Assembly (NCBI RefSeq): GCF_001641335.1
Contig: NZ_LVEM01000004.1
Span: 248,001 to 312,000, forward strand
Direction: 5' to 3'
Length of the DNA: 64,000 nucleotides
From: Bradyrhizobium stylosanthis
GTDB taxonomy: Bacteria > Pseudomonadota > Alphaproteobacteria > Rhizobiales > Xanthobacteraceae
Part shown: positions 15,815-24,854 of the stretch, piece by piece
Numbering within the stretch: the first letter of the stretch is position 1
Layout of the letters: every line of letters starts with the position of its first letter
Translations under genes and position numbers: made by a program
The notes under the pieces: generated by a model
Database searches by the model: none
Told to the model about the DNA's origin: nothing
Seen by the model: only the letters and a program-made list of their open reading frames with translations

Positions 15815-18800
15815 TTACCCGCCCGCCCAGACGTCGAGCACATAGCGGTTCTTCGTCCCCATCTCCTCGATCCAGCGGGCGCTGGCGGCGGCATCGCTGC
15901 CGGTCTTCTCGCAATGGACCGCGACCAGCGCGGCTTTCACGTCGGGCTCCATCTTGCTGCCGTCGCCGCAGACATAGATGATCGCGCCCTGCTCGATCAG
16001 CGGCCAGACCTTGTCCTTCTGCGCGGCGAGGACGTGCTGCACATAGGTCTTCGGTCCATCGGCGCGCGAGAATGCGGTGAACAGCTCGGTGATGCCGTCT
16101 GCCGCCAGCTTCTTCAGCTCGTCCGCGTAGAGAAAGTCCTGATCGGGATGGCGGCAGCCGAAGAACAGCATGGCCGGACCGAGCGTGGCGCCCTTCGCTT
16201 TGCGTGCGGCGCGCTCCTGGAGGAAGCCGCGGAACGGCGCAAGGCCGGTGCCTGGGCCGATCATGATGATCGGCACGGAAGGATTGTCCGGCAGGCGGAA
16301 GCCGGCCTTGGTCTCGCGAACGGTCGCGTAGATCGCATCGCCAGCGCGGCGATTGGCGAGATAGTTCGAACAGATGCCCTTGTAGGTTCCGCGCCCCGAG
16401 GCGGCCGGTCCCTCGACCACGCCGACCGTGACGCTGCAGCGCGCCGGGTCGACCGACGGCGAGGACGAGATCGAGTAATACCGTGGCGCCAGCAGCGAGA
16501 GCATTTCCAGATAGACGTGGAACGGCAATTCGCAGGCGGGATGTTCGAGCAGCAGATCGAACACCGATTTGCGTTTGGCCAGGATCTCGCCGCGGTAGCG
16601 TTCGAGCGGCTCGGGCTCCTCGCCGACGAAGGCGAGCAGCTTCGGCTTCGTCACCGGGCAGCGGGTGTGCTCGGCCATGGTCTGGATCTGCTTGCGGGTT
16701 GCGACCTGTTGCAGTTCGACGAACTCGCTGAGCAGGCGTCCGACCGACACGGCATTGCCGACCGGCAATTGCGCGCGGCGGCCTTCTGCGACCTGAAGCC
16801 TGATCTGGTCCGCCGGCAGGAAGCCGAAGCGCCGGGCGACCGAATCCACCAGGGTCGGATCGTTGCGCGGAACGACGCTCAAATGATCGCCGACGCGATA
16901 GGTGATATTGGCCGGCAGCTGCACCTCGATATGGCGCGTCGACCGCTCCGACGGATTGGCGCCGCCCTTGTTCTGAAGCTCGTCATTGGCCAGCACCTTC
17001 ATCGCCACCGCCCCGCCCTGGGCGACAATGGTGTTGACGGCGGTGACCGCGACAGGCTCGATCGCGTAGAGCGGATCGTCTTCGGCGGTACGGGTGAAAT
17101 TCCAGTCGATGCCGAACTCCTTGGTCGCAACCTGTGCGGCCGCCGGGAACCATTTCTGGAACTGGCCGTCGAGATCGCTGCGCGCATCGCCCTCGCCGCG
17201 CGGATAGACCGCGCGCGCGCCATGCTTGGACAATTGCTCGTCGATGAAGCGCGGCACCGATTGATAGGTCGCGGCCCAGTCGCTGTTGCCGCAGCCGAAC
17301 ACGGCGTAGCGCACGCCGGCGAAGGCGTCCGTCGGCCGCTCGTCGCCGAGCCATTTGACGAACTGCGTCGCATTGTCCGGCGGCGCGCCGTTGTAGGAGG
17401 CGCAGATGATCAGCACGCCGCCTTCCTGCGGCAGCTTGCCGACATAGTCGTCGAGCGGGCCGAGATGCACGGCAAAGCCGTTGATCTCCGCGAGATCCGC
17501 CATGCGCGTTGCGAGTTCCTCGGCGGTGCCGAGATTGGAGCCGTACAGCACCAGCATCGGCGTGTTGTGGCCGGGCCGCGTCGTGGGCTGGCGCTGCGCC
17601 TTCGGCGCCGAGGATGCGGCCGCGACGGGGCCGCCATAGGCGCCGCGCTCGCGGTCGGCGCGCGGCCGCACCTTGATCTTGAAGCCTTCCGGCTTCATCG
17701 TCAGCGTTTCCTTCAGATGCATCTGATAGCGCTGGTGGTCGATCAGCTTGAAGCGCTGCAGGATCATGCCGAGCGCGAGCGCAGCCTCGTGCATGGCAAA
17801 GCCGCGGCCGATGCAGGCGCGCTGCCCGTTGCCGAACGGCTTCCACGCATTGATCGGCCGTTTTGCCTCGGCTTCCTTGCTGAAATTCTCGGGGTCGAAG
17901 GCGTCGGGGTTCGGGCCCCAAACGCTGGGATCGCGATGCAGCGCGGTCACCAGGATGGTGATGAACGTGCCCTTGCGGAGCTTGTACTTGCCGCCGCCGA
18001 TGGTCTCGTCGGCAAGCGGCGAGATGCCATAGGCCGGCGCCGGCGGCCATAGCCGCAGCGCCTCCTTCAGGATCTGGGTGATGTAGGTGAGCTGCGTCAC
18101 CTGCTGGTAGGTCGGCTTGGCGTTGACATCGGGACCGAAGACGCGGTCGACCTCGTCATAGGCCTTCTTGAGAATCTCAGGATGCTTGAGCAGCGCATAG
18201 AGCGTGTAGGACAAGAGGCCGCTGGTGGTCTCGTGGCCTGCGATCAGGAAGGTGTTGATCTGGTAGCGGATGTTGATGTCGTCGAGCTGCTCGCCGGTCG
18301 AGCGGTCGACGCCGGTCATCATCGCGGCGAGCATGTCCTTCTTGTCGTCGATCCCGTCCGAGCTCTTGCGGCGCTCGGCGATGATCTCGTCGACCATCTT
18401 GTTCATGAAGGCGACGTCTTCGCCCATGGTCTTGCGCCGCTTCTGCATCCAGAGCTGCTCGAAAGGCAGGCCGCGCGTCATCATGATGGTTTCGAGCGAG
18501 CGCACCAGCGACTCGACGAAGGGGTGGTAGTCGCGCCGGTAGAACGAGTTGAAGCGGTACTCGAAGCCGCACAGGCCGATCGTGTCGAGCGTCAGCGCCG
18601 TCATGTCGTGGACGACGTCGATCTCGTCGTCGGCGTTGAGCCGATCCCATTTCTGCACGAGCTGCTCGGCGATATCGACCATGCTCGGGTGATAGGACTG
18701 CATCGCGCGGTTGCCGAACGGCTGCAGCAGGATGTTGTGCGCCTTGCTCCAGTTCGGCTCCCGGGTGTCGGCCGTGAACAGGCCGTCGCCGCCGACCGCG

Positions 18801-19054
18801 CGCACGCGCCGCAGCGCGCCGCGCACCGTCTTGTCGAAGCGCTTCTCGTCGGAGAGCTCGTCGACGAGGTCATGGCCGGAGACGACGACGATCGGCGAGC
18901 CCATCATGTCGAGCCAGAAGATCGGCCCGAGCTCCTTGGCCAGCCGCGTCAGGTGCTGCACCGGGGCAGCCGAGTCCAGCGACAGCATGTTGCCGACCAC
19001 CGGCTTGGTCGGCGGCTGCGGGATCGGGTCCAGACGGTTCTTGGATGACGACAT
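15815..19054 (-). CDS. Self-sufficient cytochrome P450/NADPH-P450 reductase fusion (CYP102 type)
   Basis: A 1079-aa natural fusion. The P450 domain (about 1-460) has the I-helix IAGHETTS (271-278), the ExxR motif (Glu331-Arg334) and the haem loop FGNGQRACIGR with Cys414. A linker rich in Ala and Pro follows, then an FMN flavodoxin domain starting near residue 500 (LVLYGSNLGTAEELA), an FAD domain with PRYYSISSSP, and an NADPH domain with MIGPGTGLAPFRGF and the C-terminal YVLDVW. Architecture and length match P450 BM3-type fatty-acid hydroxylases. Good RBS (GGGAAG) before ATG 19054. Single gene next to a lipid operon; fatty acids are the likely substrates. Confidence 0.92.
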   Translation of the reverse strand: MSSSKNRLDPIPQPPTKPVVGNMLSLDSAAPVQHLTRLAKELGPIFWLDMMGSPIVVVSGHDLVDELSDEKRFDKTVRGALRRVRAVGGDGLFTADTREPNWSKAHNILLQPFGNRAMQSYHPSMVDIAEQLVQKWDRLNADDEIDVVHDMTALTLDTIGLCGFEYRFNSFYRRDYHPFVESLVRSLETIMMTRGLPFEQLWMQKRRKTMGEDVAFMNKMVDEIIAERRKSSDGIDDKKDMLAAMMTGVDRSTGEQLDDINIRYQINTFLIAGHETTSGLLSYTLYALLKHPEILKKAYDEVDRVFGPDVNAKPTYQQVTQLTYITQILKEALRLWPPAPAYGISPLADETIGGGKYKLRKGTFITILVTALHRDPSVWGPNPDAFDPENFSKEAEAKRPINAWKPFGNGQRACIGRGFAMHEAALALGMILQRFKLIDHQRYQMHLKETLTMKPEGFKIKVRPRADRERGAYGGPVAAASSAPKAQRQPTTRPGHNTPMLVLYGSNLGTAEELATRMADLAEINGFAVHLGPLDDYVGKLPQEGGVLIICASYNGAPPDNATQFVKWLGDERPTDAFAGVRYAVFGCGNSDWAATYQSVPRFIDEQLSKHGARAVYPRGEGDARSDLDGQFQKWFPAAAQVATKEFGIDWNFTRTAEDDPLYAIEPVAVTAVNTIVAQGGAVAMKVLANDELQNKGGANPSERSTRHIEVQLPANITYRVGDHLSVVPRNDPTLVDSVARRFGFLPADQIRLQVAEGRRAQLPVGNAVSVGRLLSEFVELQQVATRKQIQTMAEHTRCPVTKPKLLAFVGEEPEPLERYRGEILAKRKSVFDLLLEHPACELPFHVYLEMLSLLAPRYYSISSSPSVDPARCSVTVGVVEGPAASGRGTYKGICSNYLANRRAGDAIYATVRETKAGFRLPDNPSVPIIMIGPGTGLAPFRGFLQERAARKAKGATLGPAMLFFGCRHPDQDFLYADELKKLAADGITELFTAFSRADGPKTYVQHVLAAQKDKVWPLIEQGAIIYVCGDGSKMEPDVKAALVAVHCEKTGSDAAASARWIEEMGTKNRYVLDVWAGG

Positions 19055-19088
19055 GAAAAGTGCTTCCCCCTGAATCGAAATTCCCTGC

Positions 19089-19168
19089 CGTCATTGCGAG
19101 CGAAGCGAAGCAATCCAGAAATGTATCCGCGGAAGCAGTCCGGATTGCTTTCGCTCCTCGCAATGACG
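19089..19168. repeat. CGTCATTGCGAG palindromic repeat, copy 1
   Basis: An 80-bp element with ends CGTCATTGCGAGCGAAGCGA and its inverted counterpart ending TCGCAATGACG, plus inner CAATCC / GGATTG. It lies upstream of the P450 fusion. Three more copies are in this window (54457-54542, 60142-60221, 61017-61101). Confidence 0.8.
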
Positions 19169-19184
19169 GGCTCGCAACAACGAG

Positions 19185-20180
19185 CTAGCCAAACCGCCTT
19201 CTACGCCATTCGATCAACCTGGCGCTGACCTCTTCCGGCTTCTCCTGCTGCGTCCAATGGCCGCTGTCCTTCACCAGATACTTCTCGAGGTCGGAGATCA
19301 GCTTTTCCATGCCGTCGGCCGCAGACGGCGGCAGCACCGCGTCGTTCTCGGCCATGATCATCAGTGACGGCACATCGATGTGGTGATCCAGCCCCTTCGC
19401 GCGCTCCCAATTGCGGGTGAAATTGCGATACCAGTTGATGCCGCCGGTGAAGCCGGTCTCCGTAAAGGTGTCGACGAACACCTTCTTCTCCTCGGCCGAC
19501 AGGATCGGCGTGCGCGGATCGACCTTGGCGTCATAGGCCGCGATCATCTGCGGGAAGGCCAGATTGGTCTTCGACGAGGCGCCGACGCCCGCGACCGGCG
19601 GTTCGTCCGGCTTCGCCGGCGGCCGCGCCAGCGGCTTGCGCATGAAGGCGTCGAAGGTCTGCTCGACCCGGCTGCCGAAAATCCTGTCCGGCTCGCGCGC
19701 GGGATCCTGGAACTGGACGATGTACATCTGGTCGCCGAAGCGCTGGCGAAACAGCGCGATCGGGTCGATCGGCGCGCGGTCCCAATGCGGGGTGTTGACG
19801 CCGACGACGCCGGCGACGCGCGAGGGATGCCGCAGCGGCATCTGCCAGACGACGAAGCCGCCCCAGTCGTGACCGACGAAGATCGCCTTGTCGACGTTGA
19901 GATGATCGAGCAGCCCGACGAGATCGCCGGTCAAATGCTCCATGTCGTAGGCCTCGACCGGCTCGGGCCGGTCGGTCGCGCCGTAGCCGCGCTGGTCGGG
20001 CGCGATCACGCGGATGCCGGCCTCGCTCAGCGCCTTGATCTGGTGACGCCAGGAGAAGGCGAGCTCGGGCCAGCCGTGACACAGCACCACCGGCGGCTTG
20101 TCGTCGGCCGGGCCAGCCTCGTAATAGCCCATGCGGATTCCGTTCGTCTGCGCGAACTTGAGCGGCGGCATTTCAATCAT
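19185..20180 (-). CDS. Epoxide hydrolase-like alpha/beta hydrolase
   Basis: A 331-aa hydrolase with the epoxide-hydrolase layout: HGWPELAFSWRHQ (oxyanion HGxP motif, from residue 35), nucleophile Asp105 in FVGHDWGGFV, and catalytic His in DSGHWTQQEKP near the end. An Asp rather than Ser nucleophile favours an epoxide hydrolase or haloalkane-type hydrolase over an esterase. ATG 20180 is 10 nt after the wax ester synthase stop, so it is the last gene of the 22847-to-19185 operon. The neighbouring P450 fusion could supply epoxidised fatty acids; that is inference. Confidence 0.82.
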   Translation of the reverse strand: MIEMPPLKFAQTNGIRMGYYEAGPADDKPPVVLCHGWPELAFSWRHQIKALSEAGIRVIAPDQRGYGATDRPEPVEAYDMEHLTGDLVGLLDHLNVDKAIFVGHDWGGFVVWQMPLRHPSRVAGVVGVNTPHWDRAPIDPIALFRQRFGDQMYIVQFQDPAREPDRIFGSRVEQTFDAFMRKPLARPPAKPDEPPVAGVGASSKTNLAFPQMIAAYDAKVDPRTPILSAEEKKVFVDTFTETGFTGGINWYRNFTRNWERAKGLDHHIDVPSLMIMAENDAVLPPSAADGMEKLISDLEKYLVKDSGHWTQQEKPEEVSARLIEWRRRRFG

Positions 20181-20190
20181 CACGAATGTC

Positions 20191-21741
20191 CTACTCGGCC
20201 GCGCCCTTGATGTTCGACGCAGGCGGCGCATAGGCAGCCTCCAGCGCGGCGAACTCCTCCGGCAGCATGTCGCACATCACCTGGACATGCGGAATGATGT
20301 TGGCACCGACGATGAAGCCGAAATCGAGCTGGTCGCGATAGCTCTGCACGGTGATGTTGAGCGCCTGCCCGTGCGTCGAGATCGACACCGGGAAGATGTG
20401 CAGCAGCTCGGCGCCGGCGGCATAGAGCGTCTGCCGCGGCCCGGGCACGTTGGACACCGTGATGTTGGCGGCCGGCGGCAGCACGTCCGACAAATTCGAG
20501 CGGCTGTAGAGCAGCGCCAGGATCTGCACCATGATCGGCGCGCCCAGCATCGAGATGTTGGAGACCTGGGGCATCAGCGCGCGCAGTGGATGCGACATCT
20601 CCTTGGACTTGGTCGATTGCGCGATGATCGCCTCGAGACGCGTCTTGGGATCGTCGATGTTGGTCGCGATCGCGCAGATCATGCCGAACACCTGGTTGTT
20701 GGCCTCGGTGTTGCCCTCCTCGCGCAGCGAGATCGGCACGGCGGCGGTCAGGGATTTCGCCGGCAGCGTGCCGTATTGCAGGAGGTAGCGGCGGACCACG
20801 CCGGAGGCGAGCGCCAGCACGACGTCGTTGAGCTTGCCGCCCGCCTGCTTGGCCAGCGCCTTCGCCCGCGACAGCGGGATCGATACGCCGGCAAAGCTGC
20901 GTTCCGACGAGATGGTCTTGTTGAGCATGGTCGGCGGCGACACCATGCTGGCGAGGCTCTCCCGCGACTTGGGATCGGAGACCTTGCCGAGCACCTCGGA
21001 GACGCTCTTGACCATGGTCGGGATGTTGCCGGCAAAGCGCACCGCGCTCTCGATCTGGTACATCGCGTTGTCGAACAGGATCGAGCCGATGTCGCTCTTG
21101 CCGGTGCGCGGCAGTTGCAGATTCTGGGCGGCCTTGCCGGCATCGAGCGGCTGGTTGAACAGCTGCTGATAGGAATCGAGCAGGTTCGCGGCGATGTCGC
21201 GCGGCTCCTGTCCGGGCTTAGCCCCACCTGTCGGCGGATCGACCTGCCGCGGGATCGGCGAGATGTCGTAGATCATATTGGTCAGCGCGGCGCCGGCCCC
21301 GCCGTCGATCGCGGCATGGTGCATCTTGGAATAGAGCCCGACCTCGTTGTCCTTCATGCCTTCGAAGACATAGAACTCCCAGAGCGGGCGCGCCCGGTTC
21401 AGCAGCTTGGCATGCATCCAGCCGACGATGCGCTCGAGCGTGGCGCGGTCGCGCGGCTGCGGCAGGCTAGCGCGGAAGATGTGACGATCGATGTCGAACT
21501 GGTCGTCCTCGACCCAGGAGGGATGGTCGATGTCGAGCGGCGCCTTCTCCAGCCGCGCCTTGAGGATAGGCGCAATATGAAGGCGCGAGACGATCATCGC
21601 CTTGAAGTCTTCGAAGAAGTCGCCCTTGTAGTCGTCGGGCAGGCGAAAGATCGCCATGCTGCCGACGTGCATCGGCATCTCAGGCGTTTCCAGATACAGA
21701 AATGACGCGTCCAGCGACGACAGTTTCTTACCGTCAGCCAT
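20191..21741 (-). CDS. Wax ester synthase/diacylglycerol acyltransferase (WS/DGAT)
   Basis: A 516-aa acyltransferase that joins acyl-CoA to fatty alcohols or diacylglycerol to make storage lipids. The active-site motif HHAAIDG is at residues 141-147, preceded by RPLWEFYVFEG (PLW motif). The C-terminal half has ITVSNVPGPRQTLY (the SNVPGP motif). A good ribosome binding site (GGAGGG) precedes ATG 21741. It lies 48 bp after an alpha/beta hydrolase and 10 bp before the epoxide-hydrolase-like gene. Length is a little above the usual 450-480 aa. Confidence 0.92.
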   Translation of the reverse strand: MADGKKLSSLDASFLYLETPEMPMHVGSMAIFRLPDDYKGDFFEDFKAMIVSRLHIAPILKARLEKAPLDIDHPSWVEDDQFDIDRHIFRASLPQPRDRATLERIVGWMHAKLLNRARPLWEFYVFEGMKDNEVGLYSKMHHAAIDGGAGAALTNMIYDISPIPRQVDPPTGGAKPGQEPRDIAANLLDSYQQLFNQPLDAGKAAQNLQLPRTGKSDIGSILFDNAMYQIESAVRFAGNIPTMVKSVSEVLGKVSDPKSRESLASMVSPPTMLNKTISSERSFAGVSIPLSRAKALAKQAGGKLNDVVLALASGVVRRYLLQYGTLPAKSLTAAVPISLREEGNTEANNQVFGMICAIATNIDDPKTRLEAIIAQSTKSKEMSHPLRALMPQVSNISMLGAPIMVQILALLYSRSNLSDVLPPAANITVSNVPGPRQTLYAAGAELLHIFPVSISTHGQALNITVQSYRDQLDFGFIVGANIIPHVQVMCDMLPEEFAALEAAYAPPASNIKGAAE

Positions 21742-21789
21742 AGTTCCCTCCGCTCTTATTTGACGGGCGCCTTTTGCCGGCGCTTCTCG

Positions 21790-22590
21790 TCAGGCCGATA
21801 CTGCCCGCTCCGGCGGGGCATATGCAATGGCAAAGGGCCCGGCCCGGTCAAATGGCCAGAACTCCCCCTCCGGTTGCGCCAGCCGGTCCGCCACGGCCCA
21901 CAGCGCCGCAGGGTTAACGCCGAGCCCGAGATGGCTCGCCAGATGCACCTCGATGTTCTCGGCGCGGTCCGAGGGCCTGAGCAGGCAGGTCCGCCAGTTC
22001 ACGACGCCGTCGGCGCGCGAATAGATCGACGTCGCCGGCACCGGCAGATCGCCCGCGATGGCTTCGCGCGCTTCCGCAAGATCCTCGACCCGCTCGCCGG
22101 ACAGCGCCTCGTAGAGCCGCGTGGCGTTGGTTGCCCGCACGTCGTTGGCAAAAGGGCTGCCGAGCGTGATGACATAGCGGACCTTGTCGGGCGCCCAGAG
22201 CGCGAGATCGCGGGCATAGACGCCGCCAAGACTCCATCCGACCAGGCTGACCTTGCGCCCGGTCGCGGCATGGATTTCGGTGAGCCGGGCCCGCAGCGAA
22301 TCCCGCATCCGTCCCAGCCCGCCGAGATTGCGGCCCATCCGCCAGGCATGTGCCTCATAGCCGAGCTCGCTGAGATAGCGGCGCATCGGCGCCATCGACA
22401 GATCGCTGGCGAGAAAACCGGGCAGCGCCAGCACCGGGTGGCCGTCGCCCCTCGGTGCGCGCATCAGGAGCGGCGAGAGCAGCAGGCTCGCGTTGAACTC
22501 GAACAGTCCGCGGGCTTCGGCCAGCAGCAGGCCGAGGGCCGGCGGACGGAGCCGGCCCGAATCCTGAGCTCCGTCCGGCCCGGACCGCAC
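21790..22590 (-). CDS. Alpha/beta hydrolase, paralogue of the 8049-8819 gene
   Basis: A 266-aa lipase-like hydrolase with Ser120 in LVGWSLGGVYAR and GDGHPVLALPGF upstream. The C-terminal ASHLGLGVNPAALWAVADR corresponds to SSHCGMGHHPAVVYAVADR in the paralogue. The only good start is GTG at 22590, which overlaps the stop of the upstream small gene by one base (TAGTG), indicating translational coupling. Being in the wax-ester operon, it may act on ester or acylglycerol substrates. Confidence 0.78.
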   Translation of the reverse strand: MRSGPDGAQDSGRLRPPALGLLLAEARGLFEFNASLLLSPLLMRAPRGDGHPVLALPGFLASDLSMAPMRRYLSELGYEAHAWRMGRNLGGLGRMRDSLRARLTEIHAATGRKVSLVGWSLGGVYARDLALWAPDKVRYVITLGSPFANDVRATNATRLYEALSGERVEDLAEAREAIAGDLPVPATSIYSRADGVVNWRTCLLRPSDRAENIEVHLASHLGLGVNPAALWAVADRLAQPEGEFWPFDRAGPFAIAYAPPERAVSA

Positions 22591-22847
22591 TATTTCTTCT
22601 TGTCGCTACTGCGCGGGCTGCCGAGACCGGCCATGGTGACGAACATGTCCTGAAACCGCTCGGCGATCTTGGGATCGAAGGTGAACCAGCTCTGGATCAG
22701 CGATTCCGGCGAGACCTTCTCGATGTTGCTGAGGACCTGCTGCTGCAGCTTGTCCATCACCGCCGTCTGCATCGGCGCCACGTCGGGCAAGCCAAAGAAC
22801 TGGCGGGCCTCAAGGGGGGTGCAGTCGATTTCGATGTTAACTTTCAT
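22590..22847 (-). CDS. Small conserved protein (DUF6489-like)
   Basis: An 85-aa protein starting MKVNIEIDCTPLEARQFFGL, then a central helix MDKLQQQVLSNIEKVSPESL and a lysine-rich end DKKK. The N-terminus resembles the small DUF6489 proteins of rhizobia, but I cite that from memory at low certainty. The ribosome binding site (GGAGGGG) before ATG 22847 is excellent. First gene of the lipid operon and overlapping the hydrolase. Its phasin-like size and amphipathic helix raise the possibility of a lipid-droplet surface protein (inference only). Confidence 0.7.
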   Translation of the reverse strand: MKVNIEIDCTPLEARQFFGLPDVAPMQTAVMDKLQQQVLSNIEKVSPESLIQSWFTFDPKIAERFQDMFVTMAGLGSPRSSDKKK

Positions 22848-23154
22848 GTCCCCTCCGGATCAGATTCGAGCGGCCTGGCGGAGTATCGCCGCGAGTTGTG
22901 GTGCGACGCAAGCGACCTGATGGCGGCGGCCGGGCGCCGGCTTGCGCAATCGCCGGGTATGGTCAATCAAATCGCCTGCACCCGCATCCATCCGCCCGTC
23001 AATGCGGGGGCAGCATTGCTGCACAGCGGTGCAACTTGGCGCGTTCCTTGCTGGAATGGCGCTTGCACGGGTCGATAACTCTGGGCAACATGGATCAGTC
23101 AGCCCCGCCGAACAATCAAAAATCACCGGCGAGGCGGTGTGGAGAGGGTCAAGA
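22848..23154. other. Divergent intergenic region upstream of the peptide-uptake operon
   Basis: A 307-bp gene-free stretch between the lipid operon (leftward) and the peptide transporter operon (rightward). It holds a sigma-54-like promoter at 23036-23052 and, just upstream, the GC-rich inverted stretch CAGCATTGCTGCACAGCGGTGC. No credible small gene is seen: open frames running through it lack a ribosome binding site. Confidence 0.5.
23036..23052 (+). promoter_or_regulatory. Sigma-54-type (-24/-12) promoter
   Basis: TTGGCGCGTTCCTTGCT matches the RpoN consensus TGGCAC-N5-TTGC except for one base: GG of the -24 element at 23038-23039 and GC of the -12 element at 23050-23051, with exact spacing. 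It lies about 100 nt before the first substrate-binding protein gene, on the correct strand. One sequence match of this length can arise by chance, hence the moderate confidence. Confidence 0.45.
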
Positions 23155-24750
23155 ATGTCAGTCGGTCGAAGTCTGTTTGCGGCGACGCTCGCCGGTACGC
23201 TTGCGTTGACGGTCACGTCGGCGTGGAGCCAGACGCTACGTTATGCCAACCAGGGTGACCTGAAGTCGCTCGATCCCTATACGCTCAACGAGAGCACCAC
23301 CCACGCGCATCTCGGCCACGTCTATCAAGGCCTCACCGCACGCGACAAGGACCTCAAGATCATCCCGGCGCTGGCCGAAAGCTGGGAAACCCCGGAGCCG
23401 ACCCGCTGGCGCTTCCATTTGCGCAAGGGCGTGAAATTCCACAACGGCGACCCCTTCACCGCCGACGACGTGGTCTTCTCGGCCGATCGCGTCCGCAAGA
23501 AGGGGTCCAACATGCAGACCCGCCTTGCGCCCGACGTCAAGGTGGTCAAGGTCGACGACTACACCGTCGATTTCGTGCTGTCCTCGCCCAATCCCATCCT
23601 GCATAACTCGTGGGATGTCTGGTACATCATGGACAAGAAATGGGCCGAGGAGAACAACGTCGTCGACCCGACGCCGGTGGCGGCGACCACGCCGAGCTAC
23701 GCCTCGCTCCATGAGAACGGCACCGGGCCCTTCATCATCGAAAGCCATCAGCCCGGCGTGAAGACGGTGTTCAAGGCCAACCCCAATTACTGGGGCAAGG
23801 TCGAGGGCAATCTGAAGGAGATCATCTTCACCCCGATCTCCTCCGACGCAACCCGCGTCGCCGCGCTGCTCTCGGGCGAAGTCGACGTCATTGAGCCGGT
23901 GCCGATCCAGGACATCTCCCGGGTCGATTCCAGCCCGAACGCCCAGGTGCTGAAGGGACCCGAGCTGCGCACCATCTTCATCGGCTTCGACCAGGTGCGC
24001 GACGAGCTGCTTTACTCCAACATCAAGGGCAAGAACCCGTTCAAGGACGCCCGCGTCCGCGAGGCCTTCTACAAGGCGATCGACATCGAGCTGATCAAGA
24101 CGCGCGTCATGCGCGGGCTGTCGACGCCGTCGGCGCTGATGATCGCGCCGGAACTGTTCGCACTGTCCAAGGAGTTCACGCGGCCGAAATTCGATCCCGA
24201 CGGCGCCAAGAAGCTCCTGACCGAGGCCGGCTATCCCGACGGCTTCGAGGTCACCATGGACTGCCCGAACGATCGCTACGTCAACGACGCCGCGATCTGC
24301 CAGGCCGTGGTCGGCATGCTCGCCCGCATCGGCGTCAAGATCAATCTGCTGGCGCAGCCGAAGGCGCAGTACTTCGCCAAGGTGCTCAAGCAGGGCGGCT
24401 ACCAAACCTCGTTCTACATGCTGGGCTGGACGCCGAGCACGATGGACTCCCACAACGTGCTCTATGACATCATGGGCTGCCGCGACGATGCGAAATCCTC
24501 GCGCGGCGAAGCCAATCTCGGCGGTTACTGCAACAAGGAATTCGACGCGATCACCGACAAGGTGCTTGTCGAAACCGACACTGCCAAGCGCAACCAGCTG
24601 ATCAAGCAGGCCTACGAGATCGGCAACAAGGACTGGTCGTACATTCCGCTGCACCAGCAGGCGCTGGCCTGGGGCGTTTCGAAGAAGGTCAACCTGCCGC
24701 AGCGTGCCGACAATCTCGTCATGTTCCACTGGGCGACCAAGAAGGAATAG
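23155..24750 (+). CDS. ABC transporter substrate-binding protein, peptide family (SBP 1)
   Basis: A 531-aa family-5 extracellular solute-binding protein. Residues 1-26 form a signal peptide (cleavage near AWS-Q). Typical stretches follow: LRYANQGDLKSLDPYTLNES, WRFHLRKGVKFHNGDPFTADDV and NGTGPFIIESHQPG. It captures di- or oligopeptides (or related amides) in the periplasm. ATG 23155 has GGAG about 11 nt upstream; upstream in-frame codons would read through the promoter. First gene of a 12-gene run; permeases and ATPases follow. Confidence 0.9.
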   Translation: MSVGRSLFAATLAGTLALTVTSAWSQTLRYANQGDLKSLDPYTLNESTTHAHLGHVYQGLTARDKDLKIIPALAESWETPEPTRWRFHLRKGVKFHNGDPFTADDVVFSADRVRKKGSNMQTRLAPDVKVVKVDDYTVDFVLSSPNPILHNSWDVWYIMDKKWAEENNVVDPTPVAATTPSYASLHENGTGPFIIESHQPGVKTVFKANPNYWGKVEGNLKEIIFTPISSDATRVAALLSGEVDVIEPVPIQDISRVDSSPNAQVLKGPELRTIFIGFDQVRDELLYSNIKGKNPFKDARVREAFYKAIDIELIKTRVMRGLSTPSALMIAPELFALSKEFTRPKFDPDGAKKLLTEAGYPDGFEVTMDCPNDRYVNDAAICQAVVGMLARIGVKINLLAQPKAQYFAKVLKQGGYQTSFYMLGWTPSTMDSHNVLYDIMGCRDDAKSSRGEANLGGYCNKEFDAITDKVLVETDTAKRNQLIKQAYEIGNKDWSYIPLHQQALAWGVSKKVNLPQRADNLVMFHWATKKE

Positions 24751-24854
24751 CGTCGATTGAACACGAGGTCCCGGCAGCGTCAGGCTTCCGGGACCTTTCC
24801 TTTTCCGGCCGACAAGGACGTCGGCCGTCTGCTTACCCAAGGAAAGTGGAAGGC

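Noticed and set aside
15914..18052. A plus-strand open frame of about 700 codons antisense to the P450 fusion
   Set aside because: Same cause; the fusion has all haem, flavin and NADPH motifs, and the antisense product shows no family features.
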